64,000 bases of DNA. Origin: Arthrobacter sp. zg-Y919. Lineage in GTDB: Bacteria; Actinomycetota; Actinomycetes; Actinomycetales; Micrococcaceae. The position numbers and the translations under genes are program-made. The notes beneath the pieces were generated by a model. That model saw only the letters and a program-made list of their open reading frames with translations, did no database searches and was not told where the DNA came from. How positions within the stretch are numbered: position 1 is the stretch's first letter; every line of letters starts with the position of its first letter. Positions 43,435-53,900 of the stretch are shown here, one piece after another. The stretch spans positions 1,798,001 through 1,862,000 of the forward strand of contig NZ_CP126242.1 of assembly GCF_030142045.1 (NCBI RefSeq), written 5' to 3'.

Positions 43435-45933
43435 ATGGCCCGGCGCCAATCCGTCTCCAAGTCCGTACCCGGCGAAGTGATCGCCGAGAACATCATCGAC
43501 ATAGACGTCACCACCGAGATGGAAGGCTCCTTCCTGGAGTACGCCTATTCGGTGATCTACTCGCGTGCCCTCCCCGATGCGCGCGATGGGCTCAAGCCTG
43601 TCCAGCGGCGCATCCTGTACATGATGTCCGACATGGGGCTGCGCCCCGACCGCGGGCATGTGAAGTCCGCCCGCGTGGTGGGCGAGGTGATGGGCAAGCT
43701 GCACCCCCACGGAGACACGGCCATTTACGACGCCATGGTGCGCATGGCCCAGGACTGGGCGCTGCGGCTGCCGCTGATTGACGGACACGGCAACTTCGGC
43801 TCGCTCGACGACGGCCCGGCCGCCGCCCGCTATACCGAGGCACGGCTGGCGGCGCCCGCCCTGTCCATGACGGACCACCTGGACGAAGACGTAGTGGACT
43901 TCGTTCCGAACTATGACAACCAGCTCCAGCAGCCCGAAGTACTGCCCGCGGCTTTCCCCAACCTGCTGGTCAACGGCACCACCGGCATTGCCGTGGGTAT
44001 GGCCACCAACATGGCCCCGCACAACCTGGGCGAGGTGATTGCCGCCACGCAGCACCTGATCGCCAATCCCGACGCCGGCCTGGACGAGCTGATGCGTTTT
44101 ATCCCGGGACCCGACCTGCCGACCGGCGGGCGCATTGTGGGCCTGGACGGCATCCGCGATGCCTATGCCACCGGCCGTGGCTCGTTCAAGACACGCGCCA
44201 AGGTGGAGGTGGAGCAGCTCACCGCACGCCGCACCGGCCTGGTGGTCACCGAACTGCCCTACATGGTCGGCCCGGAAAAGGTCATCGAAAAAATCAAGGA
44301 CGCAGTGACGTCCAAGAAGCTGCAGGGCATCTCCGACATTGTGGACCTGACGGACCGCAGCCACGGGCTGCGCCTGGTGATTGAGCTGAAGAACGGCTTC
44401 AATCCCAACGCCGTGCTGGCCCAGCTGTACAAGTTCACCCCCATCGAGGATTCCTTCGGCATCAACAACGTCACCCTGGTGGACGGCCAGCCCCGGACCC
44501 TGGGCCTGGTCGAGCTGCTGCAGGTCTACGTCGCGCACCGCCTGGGCGTGGTCCGCCGCCGCACCGCCTACCGGCTGGGACGCAAGAAGGACCGGCTGCA
44601 CCTGGTCGAAGGCCTGCTGATCGCCATTGTGGATATCGACGAGGTCATCCAGATCATCCGGTCCTCGGATGAAACCGCCCAGGCACGGGAACGGCTGATG
44701 GCGGTCTACGACCTGACCGAAATCCAGGCCAGCCACATCCTCGAGCTGCGCCTGCGGCAGCTGACCAAATACTCCCGCATCGAGCTTGAAAAGGAACAGG
44801 ACGAGCTGCGGAAAGCCATCGAGGAGCTTGAGGCCATCCTGGGCTCGGAACAGCGGCTGCGTGCCCTGGTGTCCTCGGAACTGGGCGAAGTGGCCGCAAA
44901 GTACGCCACGCCGCGGCGCACGGTCCTGCTTGAATCGGAAGCCGCCGCTCCCCTGAAGGGCGCTGCGGTAACCGCCGCAGCCGGAGCTGCCGGCAAGGGC
45001 GCCAAGGCGGTCCTGCCGCTGGAAATCGCGGACGATCCCTGCTGGGCCATCCTGTCCGCCTCGGGCCAGGTGGCCCGCACGTCGGACCAGGAACCGCTGG
45101 TCGAAGGCGGGCAGCGGGTCCGCCACGACGTGTTCCGTTCGGTGGTGAAGACCACCGCGCGCGGAGAGATCGGCGCACTCACCTCCTCGGGCCGGATGAT
45201 CCGGATTTCCGTCCTGGACCTCCCTGCCCTGCCCCCGACCGCCGGACTGCCCAACCTTGCCGGCGGCGTCCCGGTCAAGGACTTCATGACCCTGGGCAAG
45301 GGCGAGAAGCTGGTCGGACTCGTCCCGCTGAACGCCGTGCTGGCCATTGGCACCCGGAACGGAGTGGTCAAGCGGGTCAACCCCGATTACCCCCTCAACC
45401 GGGATGACTGGGAAGCCATCACGCTCAAGCCCAAGGACGAGGTGATCGGGGTGTCCGTCGCCGCCGAGGAGACGGATGAGCTGGTCTTCATCACCCGCTC
45501 CGCGCAGCTGCTGCACTTCCCTGCCTCCACGGTCCGTGCGCAGGGCCGCACGGCGGGTGGCGTGGCCGGGATCAAGCTGGCGGCCGATGACGCCGCGGTG
45601 TTCTTCGGTACCGTGGCCGCTGACGATCCGGACGCCGTCGTCGTCACCGTTTCCACCACCACCGAGGCGCTGCCGGGCACGCCCGGCGGGTCGGTGAAGG
45701 TCACGCCGTTCGCCGAGTACCCGGCGAAGGGCCGCGCCACGGCGGGTGTCCGGGCACACCGGTTCCTGAAGGGTGAGGATTCCCTCGCGGTGGCCTGGGC
45801 CGGGCACGGTCCGGCCAAGGCCTCGGCCGCCAACGGCGTGGCCCGGGCACTGCCCACCGAGCACGGACGCCGGGACGGATCCGGTGTGCCGCTGGCCAAC
45901 GCGGTGGACAGCGTGGGGCCAAGCCTGGGCTGA
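43435..45933 (+). CDS. parC: DNA topoisomerase IV subunit A
   Basis: An 832-aa type IIA topoisomerase A subunit that breaks and rejoins DNA, forming a heterotetramer with ParE (encoded at 58.6-60.7 kb). The N-terminus shows [20 protein letters not shown], the quinolone region [17 protein letters not shown] (Thr at the Ser83 position of E. coli GyrA) and the catalytic Tyr133 in [12 protein letters not shown]. The C-terminal beta-propeller region has no clear GyrA box (QRRGGRG-like), supporting topoisomerase IV rather than gyrase. GAGGACCC precedes the ATG. A strong terminator follows. Confidence 0.92.
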   Translation: MARRQSVSKSVPGEVIAENIIDIDVTTEMEGSFLEYAYSVIYSRALPDARDGLKPVQRRILYMMSDMGLRPDRGHVKSARVVGEVMGKLHPHGDTAIYDAMVRMAQDWALRLPLIDGHGNFGSLDDGPAAARYTEARLAAPALSMTDHLDEDVVDFVPNYDNQLQQPEVLPAAFPNLLVNGTTGIAVGMATNMAPHNLGEVIAATQHLIANPDAGLDELMRFIPGPDLPTGGRIVGLDGIRDAYATGRGSFKTRAKVEVEQLTARRTGLVVTELPYMVGPEKVIEKIKDAVTSKKLQGISDIVDLTDRSHGLRLVIELKNGFNPNAVLAQLYKFTPIEDSFGINNVTLVDGQPRTLGLVELLQVYVAHRLGVVRRRTAYRLGRKKDRLHLVEGLLIAIVDIDEVIQIIRSSDETAQARERLMAVYDLTEIQASHILELRLRQLTKYSRIELEKEQDELRKAIEELEAILGSEQRLRALVSSELGEVAAKYATPRRTVLLESEAAAPLKGAAVTAAAGAAGKGAKAVLPLEIADDPCWAILSASGQVARTSDQEPLVEGGQRVRHDVFRSVVKTTARGEIGALTSSGRMIRISVLDLPALPPTAGLPNLAGGVPVKDFMTLGKGEKLVGLVPLNAVLAIGTRNGVVKRVNPDYPLNRDDWEAITLKPKDEVIGVSVAAEETDELVFITRSAQLLHFPASTVRAQGRTAGGVAGIKLAADDAAVFFGTVAADDPDAVVVTVSTTTEALPGTPGGSVKVTPFAEYPAKGRATAGVRAHRFLKGEDSLAVAWAGHGPAKASAANGVARALPTEHGRRDGSGVPLANAVDSVGPSLG

Positions 45934-45956
45934 CAGCCCACCTGGGTTTAACGGGG

Positions 45957-46005
45957 CCGGGCCGGTCCGCGGAGCGTTACGCTCCGCGGCCCGGCCCGGT
46001 TTTTT
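45957..46005 (+). terminator. Strong intrinsic terminator after parC
   Basis: A GC-rich stem (CCGGGCCGG-TCCGCGGAGCG with CGCTCCGCGG-CCCGGCCCGG, loop TTA) followed by TTTTTT at 46000-46005. On the minus strand it also lies just beyond the copA stop, so it could stop transcription of the cop operon. Confidence 0.9.
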
Positions 46006-46041
46006 GTCTATTTGTTGGACGGACTACTGGCCGAAACTGCG

Positions 46042-48348
46042 CTATTTGCCGAAATTGCGCAGCCGCAGGGAGTTGCCCACCACCAGCACCGAGCTCGCCG
46101 CCATGGCGGCGCCGGCGATCATCGGGTTAAGCAGCCCGAACGCTGCCACCGGGATGCCCACCGCGTTGTAGAAAAACGCCCAGAACAGGTTGGTCTTAAT
46201 GGTCGCCAGCGTCCGCCGGGAGAGTTCGACGGCGGTGGCCACCTGCCCCAGGCTGCTGCCCATCACGGTCAGGTCAGCTGCTTCCATGGCGACGTCGGTG
46301 CCCGATCCCATGGCAATGCCCAGGTCCGCCTGTGCCAGTGCGGCGGCGTCGTTCACGCCGTCACCTGCCATCGCCACGGTGCGGCCCTGAGCCTGGAGCC
46401 GCCGGACGGCGTCGACCTTCCCTTCGGGACGGACATCGGCCAGCACATCCTCCGCCGGAATCCCGACCTGTTCCGCGACCTGGGCGGCCACCACCGCGTT
46501 GTCCCCGGTCAGCAGCACCGGGTGCAGACCCAGGCTGCGGAACCGTGCGATGGCTGCCTCGGAGCCCTCCTTAATGGTGTCCTGCAGGCTGATGATGGCC
46601 ACGGCACGGTTATCGACCGCCACCAGGACGGCAGTGGCTCCCGTTTCCTGCTCTTTCCGCAGTGCGGCGTAGGCAGTGTCCGGCAGGTCAACCCCGTTCT
46701 CGTCCAGCCAGGCCGGACGTCCGGCAACAATGAGATGTCCCTCGACGGTGCCGCGGACTCCCCCGCCCGGAGCCGAATCAAACCCGGTAACCGGTGCCGT
46801 ACCCGGCCCGGACCGGGCGGACGCGGCAACGGCCCGGGCAATGGGGTGCTCCCCCGCGTCTTCCACCGAGCCGGCCAGGCGCAGCAGGCCGTCCGCGGAG
46901 AAGTCCGCTGCAGCACTATCCAACAGCCGGATCCGGGCCACGGACAGCCGGCCCGAGGTGATGGTGCCGGTCTTGTCCAGCACAATGGTGTCCACCGTGC
47001 GGGTGTCCTCCAGCACCTGGGCGCCCTTGATGAGGATGCCCAACTGCGCGCCGCGGCCCGTTCCGGTCAGCAGGCCCACCGGGGTGGCGAGGCCGAGGGC
47101 ACAGGGGCAGGCAATGACCAGCACCGTGACGGCGGCGGTGAAGGCTGCCTGCAGGTCACCGGTCAGGACCATCCACAACACAAAGGTCAGGACGGCGATC
47201 CCGAGTACCACCGGAACAAAGACGGCACTGATCCGGTCCGCAAGCCGCGCGATCGGGGCCTTGGAAGATTGGGCGTCACTGACCAGGCGGCCCATCTGCG
47301 CCAGGGTCGTCTCGCTGCCGACCCTTGTGGCCCGCACCAGCAGCCGGCCGGAGGTGTTGATCGTGGCCCCCGTGACCGGGCTGTCCACGTCCACCTCCAC
47401 GGGCAGGGATTCCCCGGTGATCAGGGAAGCGTCCACTGCGGAACGGCCCTCCACCACCACGCCGTCAGCCGGGATCTTTCCCCCGGGACGGACAACGAAA
47501 ACCTCACCCACTGCCAGCCGGTCCGCCGGAATGCGGATTTCCTGCCCGTCCCGCAGTACCGTTGCGTCCTTTGCGCCCAGATTCAGCAGGGCCTTCAGCG
47601 CATCCGTGGCCTTGGTTTTGGCGTTGGCCTCCAGATAGCGGCCCAGCAGCAGGAAGGTGACCACCACCGAGGCGACCTCGAAGTACAGGTGCGGGTCCGA
47701 GCCCATGCCCGGATCCGCGGTGAGGCCCGGGTCCACAGCCAGCTGGCCTACCGAGAAGAGGTAGGACGCAGCGACGCCGAGGGAAACCAGGGTGTCCATT
47801 GTGGAAGCGAGGTGCCGTGCGTTGATGGCCGCAGCCCGGTGGAAGGGCCAGGCGGACCAGGTCACCACGGGCAGGGCGAGCAGGGCGGCCACCCATCCCC
47901 AGTTCGGGAACCCAAGGGCGGGAACCATGGAGATCAGCAGGACCGGAACGCTCAGGACGGCAGCGAGGATCAGCCGGGGCCGAAGCTGCGCTGCGGTTCC
48001 GCCGTGGGACAGGTGGTCCTCGTGGGACATTGTGTTGCCGTGGTGCATTTGGTCCTGATGGGAGTGGTCCCCGTGGGGCATGCCGGCACCATGCCCGTGC
48101 TGCAGGGCGGCGGTGCGGCGTTTCACCTTAGCGGTGTACCCGGCGGCATTCACCGCGTCTACGATCTGCTGGTCCGTCACCGATGCAGGCACAGTGACCT
48201 GGGCACTTTCCAGCGGGAGGTTGACCGCCGCATGCACGCCGTCGATCTTTCCGAGTTTGCGTTCCACCCGCGCAACACAGGAAGCGCAGGTCATCCCCTG
48301 GATCTCGAGGTCAACTGCCCTGTGGTCCGCTTCTTCGCGAGTGTCCAT
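46042..48348 (-). CDS. copA: Copper-translocating P-type ATPase (CopA)
   Basis: A 768-aa P1B ATPase that exports Cu+. An HMA domain with GMTCASCVARVER (about 20-32) is followed by a His/Met-rich stretch near 85-120 (QHGHGAGMPHGDHSHQDQMH, ten His in total). Motifs: LITGESLPVEV, the metal-binding CPC in IACPCALGLATPVG, VLDKTGTITSGRLS with the phosphorylated Asp, EHPIARAV, and GDGVNDAAALAQADLGIAMG. The C-terminus contains YNAVGIP and MAASSVLVVGNSLRL, typical of Cu+ pumps. Met 48348 is chosen because GGAGGG is 7 nt upstream. It is the third gene of csoR-copZ-copA. Confidence 0.94.
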   Translation of the reverse strand: MDTREEADHRAVDLEIQGMTCASCVARVERKLGKIDGVHAAVNLPLESAQVTVPASVTDQQIVDAVNAAGYTAKVKRRTAALQHGHGAGMPHGDHSHQDQMHHGNTMSHEDHLSHGGTAAQLRPRLILAAVLSVPVLLISMVPALGFPNWGWVAALLALPVVTWSAWPFHRAAAINARHLASTMDTLVSLGVAASYLFSVGQLAVDPGLTADPGMGSDPHLYFEVASVVVTFLLLGRYLEANAKTKATDALKALLNLGAKDATVLRDGQEIRIPADRLAVGEVFVVRPGGKIPADGVVVEGRSAVDASLITGESLPVEVDVDSPVTGATINTSGRLLVRATRVGSETTLAQMGRLVSDAQSSKAPIARLADRISAVFVPVVLGIAVLTFVLWMVLTGDLQAAFTAAVTVLVIACPCALGLATPVGLLTGTGRGAQLGILIKGAQVLEDTRTVDTIVLDKTGTITSGRLSVARIRLLDSAAADFSADGLLRLAGSVEDAGEHPIARAVAASARSGPGTAPVTGFDSAPGGGVRGTVEGHLIVAGRPAWLDENGVDLPDTAYAALRKEQETGATAVLVAVDNRAVAIISLQDTIKEGSEAAIARFRSLGLHPVLLTGDNAVVAAQVAEQVGIPAEDVLADVRPEGKVDAVRRLQAQGRTVAMAGDGVNDAAALAQADLGIAMGSGTDVAMEAADLTVMGSSLGQVATAVELSRRTLATIKTNLFWAFFYNAVGIPVAAFGLLNPMIAGAAMAASSVLVVGNSLRLRNFGK

Positions 48349-48408
48349 CGTGGTTCCCTCCATTACTTTCTGTCCGTAGTCCGCACCGGGGCCGCTTCCA
48401 CGCACCGG

Positions 48409-48633
48409 CTAGGCGTCGGCGTCGACCACCAGATAGCCGGCCTCAGCTACTGCTTCTCCGAGTTCAGCCGCCGTCAGGCTTCGGCTCGCGGTGACGGTCG
48501 CGGTGGAGATGCCCCCGGCGTTCAGGTCAACCGAAACACTGTTGACGCCGTCGAGCGCCTCGATTTCCTCGGTCACCGAGGCGACGCAGTGTCCGCAGGT
48601 CATTCCGGAAATGTTCAGCGTGGTGGTTTCCAT
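48409..48633 (-). CDS. copZ: Copper chaperone (heavy-metal-associated domain protein)
   Basis: A 74-aa single-HMA-domain protein. GMTCGHCVASVTEEI carries the CxxC that binds Cu+. It hands copper to the CopA pump encoded 60 bp downstream. Met 48633 (METTTLNISGMTCGHC) is chosen because the domain begins there and AGAGGAAG lies upstream; a 38-codon extension has no family similarity. It is in the csoR-copZ-copA order. Confidence 0.9.
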   Translation of the reverse strand: METTTLNISGMTCGHCVASVTEEIEALDGVNSVSVDLNAGGISTATVTASRSLTAAELGEAVAEAGYLVVDADA

Positions 48634-48669
48634 GTTTTTAGTTCTTCCTCTGGTTTGGATGAATCGGAT

Positions 48670-48690
48670 GCCGGGTGCCGGGTGCCGGGT
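48670..48690. repeat. Three-unit 7-bp repeat between csoR and copZ
   Basis: GCCGGGT is repeated three times in a row, directly after the csoR stop on the minus strand. It lies upstream of copZ and may be a slippage tract. Confidence 0.7.
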
Positions 48691-48691
48691 G

Positions 48692-49072
48692 CTAGCGCAG
48701 CAGCCGGCCGATGGCGTCGGCGGCTTCCTGGACCTTTGCCGTGACAATCTCGGGGTTGCCCGTCCGTTCGGATTCCTGCGCCGCGTCTACCATGCAGTGC
48801 GACATGTGATCCTGGACCAGCCCCAGGCTGACCGCGTGCAGCGCCTTGTTGATGGCGGCGACCTGGGTGAGGATGTCGATGCAGTATTTGTCCTCTTCGA
48901 CCATGCGGGCGATACCCCGCACCTGTCCCTCGATCCGGCGCAGCCGGCGGAGGTAGGCGTCTTTATCAGATGTGTAGCCATGCGGCCCGTCGTGGGATTC
49001 CACGGGTTCCGGAACGTTCTGTGTCACTGCGCCGTTCTGCGTCACTGCGCCGTTCTGTGTCACTGAGTCCAT
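48692..49072 (-). CDS. csoR: Copper-sensing transcriptional repressor (CsoR family)
   Basis: A 126-aa CsoR/RcnR repressor. The Cu(I) ligands are Cys64, His89 and Cys93, spaced exactly as the Cys-x24-His-x3-Cys of M. tuberculosis CsoR. The DNA-binding helix contains YLRRLRRIEGQVRGIARMV. The N-terminus has an extension of about 35 residues, of which residues 4-19 are a run VTQNGAVTQNGAVTQN encoded by a tandem repeat. CsoR represses its own operon with copZ and copA until copper is bound. The divergent region holds two GC-rich palindromes. Confidence 0.93.
   Translation of the reverse strand: MDSVTQNGAVTQNGAVTQNVPEPVESHDGPHGYTSDKDAYLRRLRRIEGQVRGIARMVEEDKYCIDILTQVAAINKALHAVSLGLVQDHMSHCMVDAAQESERTGNPEIVTAKVQEAADAIGRLLR
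49017..49070 (-). repeat. Three-unit 18-bp tandem repeat inside csoR
   Basis: Units at 49017-49034, 49035-49052 and 49053-49070 (TTCTGYGTCACTGMGYCS) encode the repeated VTQNGA hexapeptide in the N-terminus of CsoR. Confidence 0.85.
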
Positions 49073-49106
49073 TGCCTCTGCTCCTGTCCTTGGCTGCCTC
49101 CAAGTT

Positions 49107-49123
49107 ATACCCGGCCGGGGTAT
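49107..49123. promoter_or_regulatory. CsoR-type operator, site 1
   Basis: ATACCCGGCCGGGGTAT is a near-perfect palindrome matching the TACCC-N-GGGTA class of CsoR sites. It lies 35 nt upstream of csoR, in the divergent region with the MntR-like gene. Confidence 0.7.
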
Positions 49124-49132
49124 CGTTTCAAG

Positions 49133-49147
49133 TACCCCTAGGGGGTA
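49133..49147. promoter_or_regulatory. CsoR-type operator, site 2
   Basis: TACCCCTAGGGGGTA is a GC-rich palindrome (TACCCC with GGGGTA) 25 bp, start to start, from site 1. It is close enough to the divergent MntR-like gene to affect it as well. Confidence 0.75.
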
Positions 49148-49181
49148 TTTATTCCCGAAGTGGCGGTGTTCTGCCAGTAAG

Positions 49182-49886
49182 GTGGAGTCCGTGGCGCACA
49201 GTGAACTCTCGACAGCAAGCCAGGACTACCTCAAGGTCATCTGGACCGCACAGGAATGGACCGATGAGCCCCTGACCGTGTCCGCGCTGTCGGCGCACAT
49301 GGGCTTCTCGCCGTCGTCGGTCTCCGAGGCCGTGAAGAAGCTGACCGGCCAGGGCCTGGTGACGCACGCGCGCTACGGATCCATTGCGCTGACGGATGCA
49401 GGCCAAAAAGCCGCTGTGGGCATGGTGCGCCGCCACCGCCTGATTGAAACGTTCCTGGTCCAGTACCTGGGCTACGGCTGGGACGAGGTCCATGACGAGG
49501 CGGAGCATCTGGAACATGCCGTCTCGGACAAAATGGTTGATGCACTGGCTGAGCGCCTCGGCCATCCGGTCCGCGACCCGCATGGCGATCCGATTCCCGC
49601 CGGCGACGGGAGTTTCCCCGTGCTGGACGCCTTCCGGTTGAGCCGCTGCGAGCCCGGCACGCGGGGCCTGGTGGCCCGCGTTTCGGACAACGACCCCGAT
49701 CTGCTGCGCTACATTGCCGGCCTGGGCCTTCACCTGGACACCGTGGTATCGGTGGTGCAGCGCCAACCCTATGCAGGCACGATCACCATCGAAGCCGGCG
49801 GCCGCACCCTGGACCTTGGCCTGCCCGCAGCGGAAGCCATCTGGATCCTGCCCGCCGCCGATGCAGTGGTGCCTTCGTCCCGTTAG
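49182..49886 (+). CDS. mntR: DtxR-family metalloregulator, manganese (MntR) type
   Basis: A 234-aa metal-dependent repressor. The N-terminal winged helix (LTVSALSAHMGFSPSSVSEA) is followed by the dimer/metal domain with His85, Glu89, His104, Glu108, Glu111 and His112 in RRHRLIETF and VHDEAEHLEHAVSD. The position that is Cys102 in iron-sensing DtxR is Glu108 here, as in manganese-sensing MntR. A C-terminal extra domain (DLLRYIAGLGLHLDTVVSV) follows. It probably represses Mn or Fe uptake when metal is ample. A second GTG at 49191, 3 nt after GGTGGAG, is an alternative start. Confidence 0.88.
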   Translation: MESVAHSELSTASQDYLKVIWTAQEWTDEPLTVSALSAHMGFSPSSVSEAVKKLTGQGLVTHARYGSIALTDAGQKAAVGMVRRHRLIETFLVQYLGYGWDEVHDEAEHLEHAVSDKMVDALAERLGHPVRDPHGDPIPAGDGSFPVLDAFRLSRCEPGTRGLVARVSDNDPDLLRYIAGLGLHLDTVVSVVQRQPYAGTITIEAGGRTLDLGLPAAEAIWILPAADAVVPSSR

Positions 49887-49913
49887 GGGACGTGCCTGTT
49901 CCTGTTTCTGTCC

Positions 49914-50906
49914 CTAGAGCACCGTCTTGTCGAAGACCACTTCCCGGTGCGTGGGCCGGTAGCCCAGGCTTTCGTACAGGCCCAGGGCACCGGAGGGGTT
50001 CTCCGTGTCGACGCCCAGGGTGGCGTTGTCCATGCCGCCGTTGCGGAAGCGCCGCATTGCCTCGCGCAGCATGGCCGGAGCCAGTTTCCGGCCCCGCCAG
50101 TCCCGCCGGACGCCAAGGAGCATGGTGTAGCCCTCCTTGTAGCCGTGGATGTCCTTGCTCTCCGGATCAAAGCTGGCCAACTGGTAGGCGGCCACTTCAC
50201 CGGAGGCGGTGTCGATGACGGCAAAGCTCCATTTCGGCCGGAACTGCGGATGGTCCACGGTGAATCCCCAGCGCTCCTTGTTGCGGGGCTCGCTGCCCCA
50301 GTGGTCCCGGAACGCCTCATTATGGGCCCGCCGCACGGCGTCGGAAATCTCCGCATCGAAGGTCCGGAACTCCATTCCCTCCGGCAGCTCCGCGTCCGGC
50401 AGGTCGCCTGCCAGCGGCCGGGTCATCTCGGTGAAGTACCGGACCACTTCCGCCCCCTCGGACTGCAGCAGTGCCACTTGTGAGGCATTGGATTCCTCTG
50501 CGTAGGTACGCAGGACACCATGCTTCCGGTGTTCGGTCAGCAGCCGCTGGCGCAGCCGGGTTTCCTGCCAGCGGTAGACCTGCGCGCCGATGCCGCGGCG
50601 CCGCCACTGCGGATCCACGCCGCCGAAGCCGGAGCCGGTTTCGGAACCGGGGTTCAGGGCGATCCGGCCGTAGGCGCGGGCGGTCCCGGCCTTATCCAGT
50701 CCGATCAGGGTGTCCTGCGCAGGGTCTCCAGAGGTGGTTTCCAGCGCCTGTTCCAGATCGCGGCGGTCCTCCACCCATGCCGGTTTGTCGGCGTCCGCCA
50801 TCCGCCGGATCAGCGCATGCCAGGCGTCGACGTCGTCGTCCGCAATGGACCGCCAGCGGAGGCCGGTTTCCGGCCCGGGAAGCACAGGTGGGGAGGGCGT
50901 CTGCAT
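49914..50906 (-). CDS. Double-GNAT acetyltransferase (mycothiol-synthase-like architecture) in the cyd operon
   Basis: 330 aa in two GNAT halves. The first has DPQWRRRGIGAQVYRWQ (acetyl-CoA loop RRRGIG, about residues 98-114), the second has GVRRDWRGRKLAPAMLREA (RGRKLA) and TENPSGALGLYESLGY near the C-terminus. The layout is like mycothiol synthase MshD, but the central HNEAFRDHWGSEPRN is a different subfamily. It starts 9 bp after the cydDC stop, on the same strand, so it is probably part of the cyd transcript. The substrate is unknown; a role in thiol metabolism is only suggested by position. Confidence 0.85.
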   Translation of the reverse strand: MQTPSPPVLPGPETGLRWRSIADDDVDAWHALIRRMADADKPAWVEDRRDLEQALETTSGDPAQDTLIGLDKAGTARAYGRIALNPGSETGSGFGGVDPQWRRRGIGAQVYRWQETRLRQRLLTEHRKHGVLRTYAEESNASQVALLQSEGAEVVRYFTEMTRPLAGDLPDAELPEGMEFRTFDAEISDAVRRAHNEAFRDHWGSEPRNKERWGFTVDHPQFRPKWSFAVIDTASGEVAAYQLASFDPESKDIHGYKEGYTMLLGVRRDWRGRKLAPAMLREAMRRFRNGGMDNATLGVDTENPSGALGLYESLGYRPTHREVVFDKTVL

Positions 50907-50915
50907 CCACCCACC

Positions 50916-53900
50916 CTAGGACATCAGCACCGCTCCCAGTGAGACCTCCCGCTCACACCAGGCGGCATCGGCCGGATTATGCGTAACCACCACGACGGCC
51001 TTGCCGGCCAGACCCGATTTCAGGTCCGCCATCAGCTGCGCTCCTGCTTCCGCGTCCAGATGGGCCGTGGGTTCATCGAGCAGGACGACGTCGGCTTCCG
51101 AAAGCAGTGCCCGGGCGACGGCGAGCCGTTGGCGCTGGCCGCCCGAGAGGAAATGACCGCCCGCCCCGATCGGAGTATCGAGCCCTTCCGGCAGTGTGTC
51201 GAACAGCGGCCCCAGCCCGACGGCGCGGAGGGATCCAATCATTTCCGCTTCGGTCGGGGCGAGTGCACGGTCCCGGGCCAGGAGCAGATTGCCGCGCAGG
51301 CTCGAGTCGAAGAGATGCGCCTCCTGGGGGCACCACGCCATCCGGCGGGCGGCGGGCGGCAGTGTCCCGGCGGGGACACCGTTGATGAGGTAGGAGCCGC
51401 TGCGCGGCGGCAGGAAGCCCAGCAGGACGCCCAACAGGGTGGATTTGCCGCTACCGGAGGGGCCGGTGACGGCCACCCACTCCCCTGCCGCGACGTGCAG
51501 GTCCACTCCAGTCAGCACGTCCTCGGGTGCGCCGGGATAGCGGTAGCGGATGCCGGTCAGCTGCAGGTCCTCCACCTTGCCGAACCGCTTCCGGGCCGCG
51601 GTTTCCTCCGCAGTGTCATCGGCGGCAACCTCCTCGCTGCCCAGGTCGGGCAGCACCTTGTCGCCCAGGGTGCGCCACGCGGTGAACTGCTGGATGGAGC
51701 CGTTGACCGCAACAAAAGGTTCGATCAGCGCGAGCTGGACCAGGACGACGACGGCGGCCACGGTGGCGTGTGATCCCTGCGAGGCACTGAGCATGTAGAG
51801 CGCGGCGAGGGAGCAGGCCAAGGCCGTGACGGCGTTGGCGAGGCCCTGTGCCCAGGCGCTGCGGCGGACCGCCTTGGCAGCAGCGGCTTCGAATTCCTCC
51901 TGCCGGGCCAGGACCGGTCCGGAACTGGCATTGGCTTCCAGATCCTGTGCGGCCGTGAGCAGGCGGGCCATCGAGGACATGGACCGGGCCTGCAGGTTTA
52001 CCGTGGCGGCGCGGGCCGCGGAGTCGGCAAGCAGGGCCAGCAGCGGGGCAACAACCATTCCCACTACGCAGAGTGTCACCTGCACTGCCAGGCCTTCCGG
52101 GACCAGCAGCCAGGTCACCACGCAGGCGCCGGCGGCGGTCAACAGCCCGGTTAAGGGCGCAAAGACCACCCGGGGCGCAATGTCCCGCAGTTCGTCCACG
52201 TCACCCACCAGGCGTTCCAGGGCACCGGAGCCGCGGGCCACCCGGCGCCAGCCCTCGGGCCGCTGCAGCAGTCCGTTCCACAGCCGTACCCGCAGCACGT
52301 TGGTGGCACGGAAGACGGCGTCGTGCAGGGACAGCCGCTCCAGGTAGCGCAGCAGGGCGCGGCCGATGCCGAAGAACCGCACGCCCACAATCGCCATGAG
52401 CAGGTACAGGATGGGCGGCTGCTCGGATGCCCGCACAATCAGCCAGGCGGACAGCGCCGTCAGGGCGACGGCGAACATGGTGGCGCCGGTGCCCAGCACC
52501 AAGGCAAGGACAAACTGTTTGCTCCAGGGCTTCAGCACCAGGAGGTTCTTCCAGAGGGGCTGATGAACGCGCTGGTCCGCGGCGGCTGTCCGCGTGCCGG
52601 GCGCGCCGCCGCCCGCGCCCACACCGGCATGCACCGGCTCGACGCCGCCGGCAGCCGGAACTGCTGCCGGGGCCATCCCGGCCGGGTCCGCTGCTGCAGC
52701 GTGTTTTCCCCGAACCCGGCCCTGGGGTCCGGCGGCGGAAGTCTCGACGGGGATAACGACGTCGGCGATCGCCGCGGTGGCGGCATCATGGGCAACCATC
52801 AGCACGGTGACCGTGCCCCGGAGCCGGGAAAGTGCGGCCCGGACCGACGAGGCACTTTGCGCATCGAGGTGCGCCGTGGGTTCGTCCGCGAGCAGGATCC
52901 GGACCTCGGGACGGGCGGCGATCCGGGCCAGCGCACGCGCCACAGCCACCCGGCGCTGCTCCCCGGGGCTCAGGTCCCCGGCGGCGGCATCCAAAAGGTG
53001 GACGGCATGGATCTGTTCCAGTGCGGCCCGGGCGGCGGCGCGGCCCGGGCTTTCGCCGGCGTCCCATCCTCCGGCAGTGCCGCTCCCGGCAGCCGGGAAG
53101 CCCGCGTAGAGGGCGATCTCCTCCGCAACGGTGTCCTCGACCAGCACGGGATGCTGCGGGATCCAGGCCTGCGAGGCAGGGCCGATCCCGTTGACGGAAC
53201 CGGCCAGCCGGGTGTCGCCGCCGTCGCGGCGCAGACCGGCCAGGACCTCAAGGACGGACGTTTTTCCTGCACCGCTCGGTCCGGTCAGCGCGGCGATGGT
53301 CCCTGCGGGCACCGTGAAACTGAGGTTCTCCACCGCCGGCTGCGGCCGTCCCTCGTACGTGATGGTCAGGTCCCGGACCTGCAGCTCCACACTTCCGGTA
53401 TCCACTGCCAGCGGCCGGGCTTCGGGCGCCTTCAGTACCGCATTGGTCCGGTTCAATGCCTCGAGGCCGTCCTCACTGGCGTGGTGGGCGGTGCCCAGGT
53501 CGCGCAGCGGCTGGTAGCACTCGGGCGCCAGGATCAGTGCCAGCAGCCCCAGTTCCAGCGGCATGCCGCCGTGCACCAGCCGGACACCGATGAACACGGC
53601 CACCAGCGCCACCGAGATGGTGGCAATCAGTTCCAGGGCCAGCGAGGACATAAACGCCACCCGCAGGGTCGCCAGGGTGGTGACCCGGTAGCGGTCGGCC
53701 ACGTCCCGCAGTGCCCGGGTCTGTGCCCGGGCCCGGCCCAGGCCCACCAGCACGGGCAGGCCCCTGGCCAGTTCAAGCATGTTGTCCGAGAGCCGGTTCA
53801 GTGCGTCCACGGCGGCTTCGGTCTTGTCCTCGGTGTGCAGGCCGATCAGGATCATAAACACCGGGATAAGGGGAACGGTCAGCACGATCGTGACTGCACT

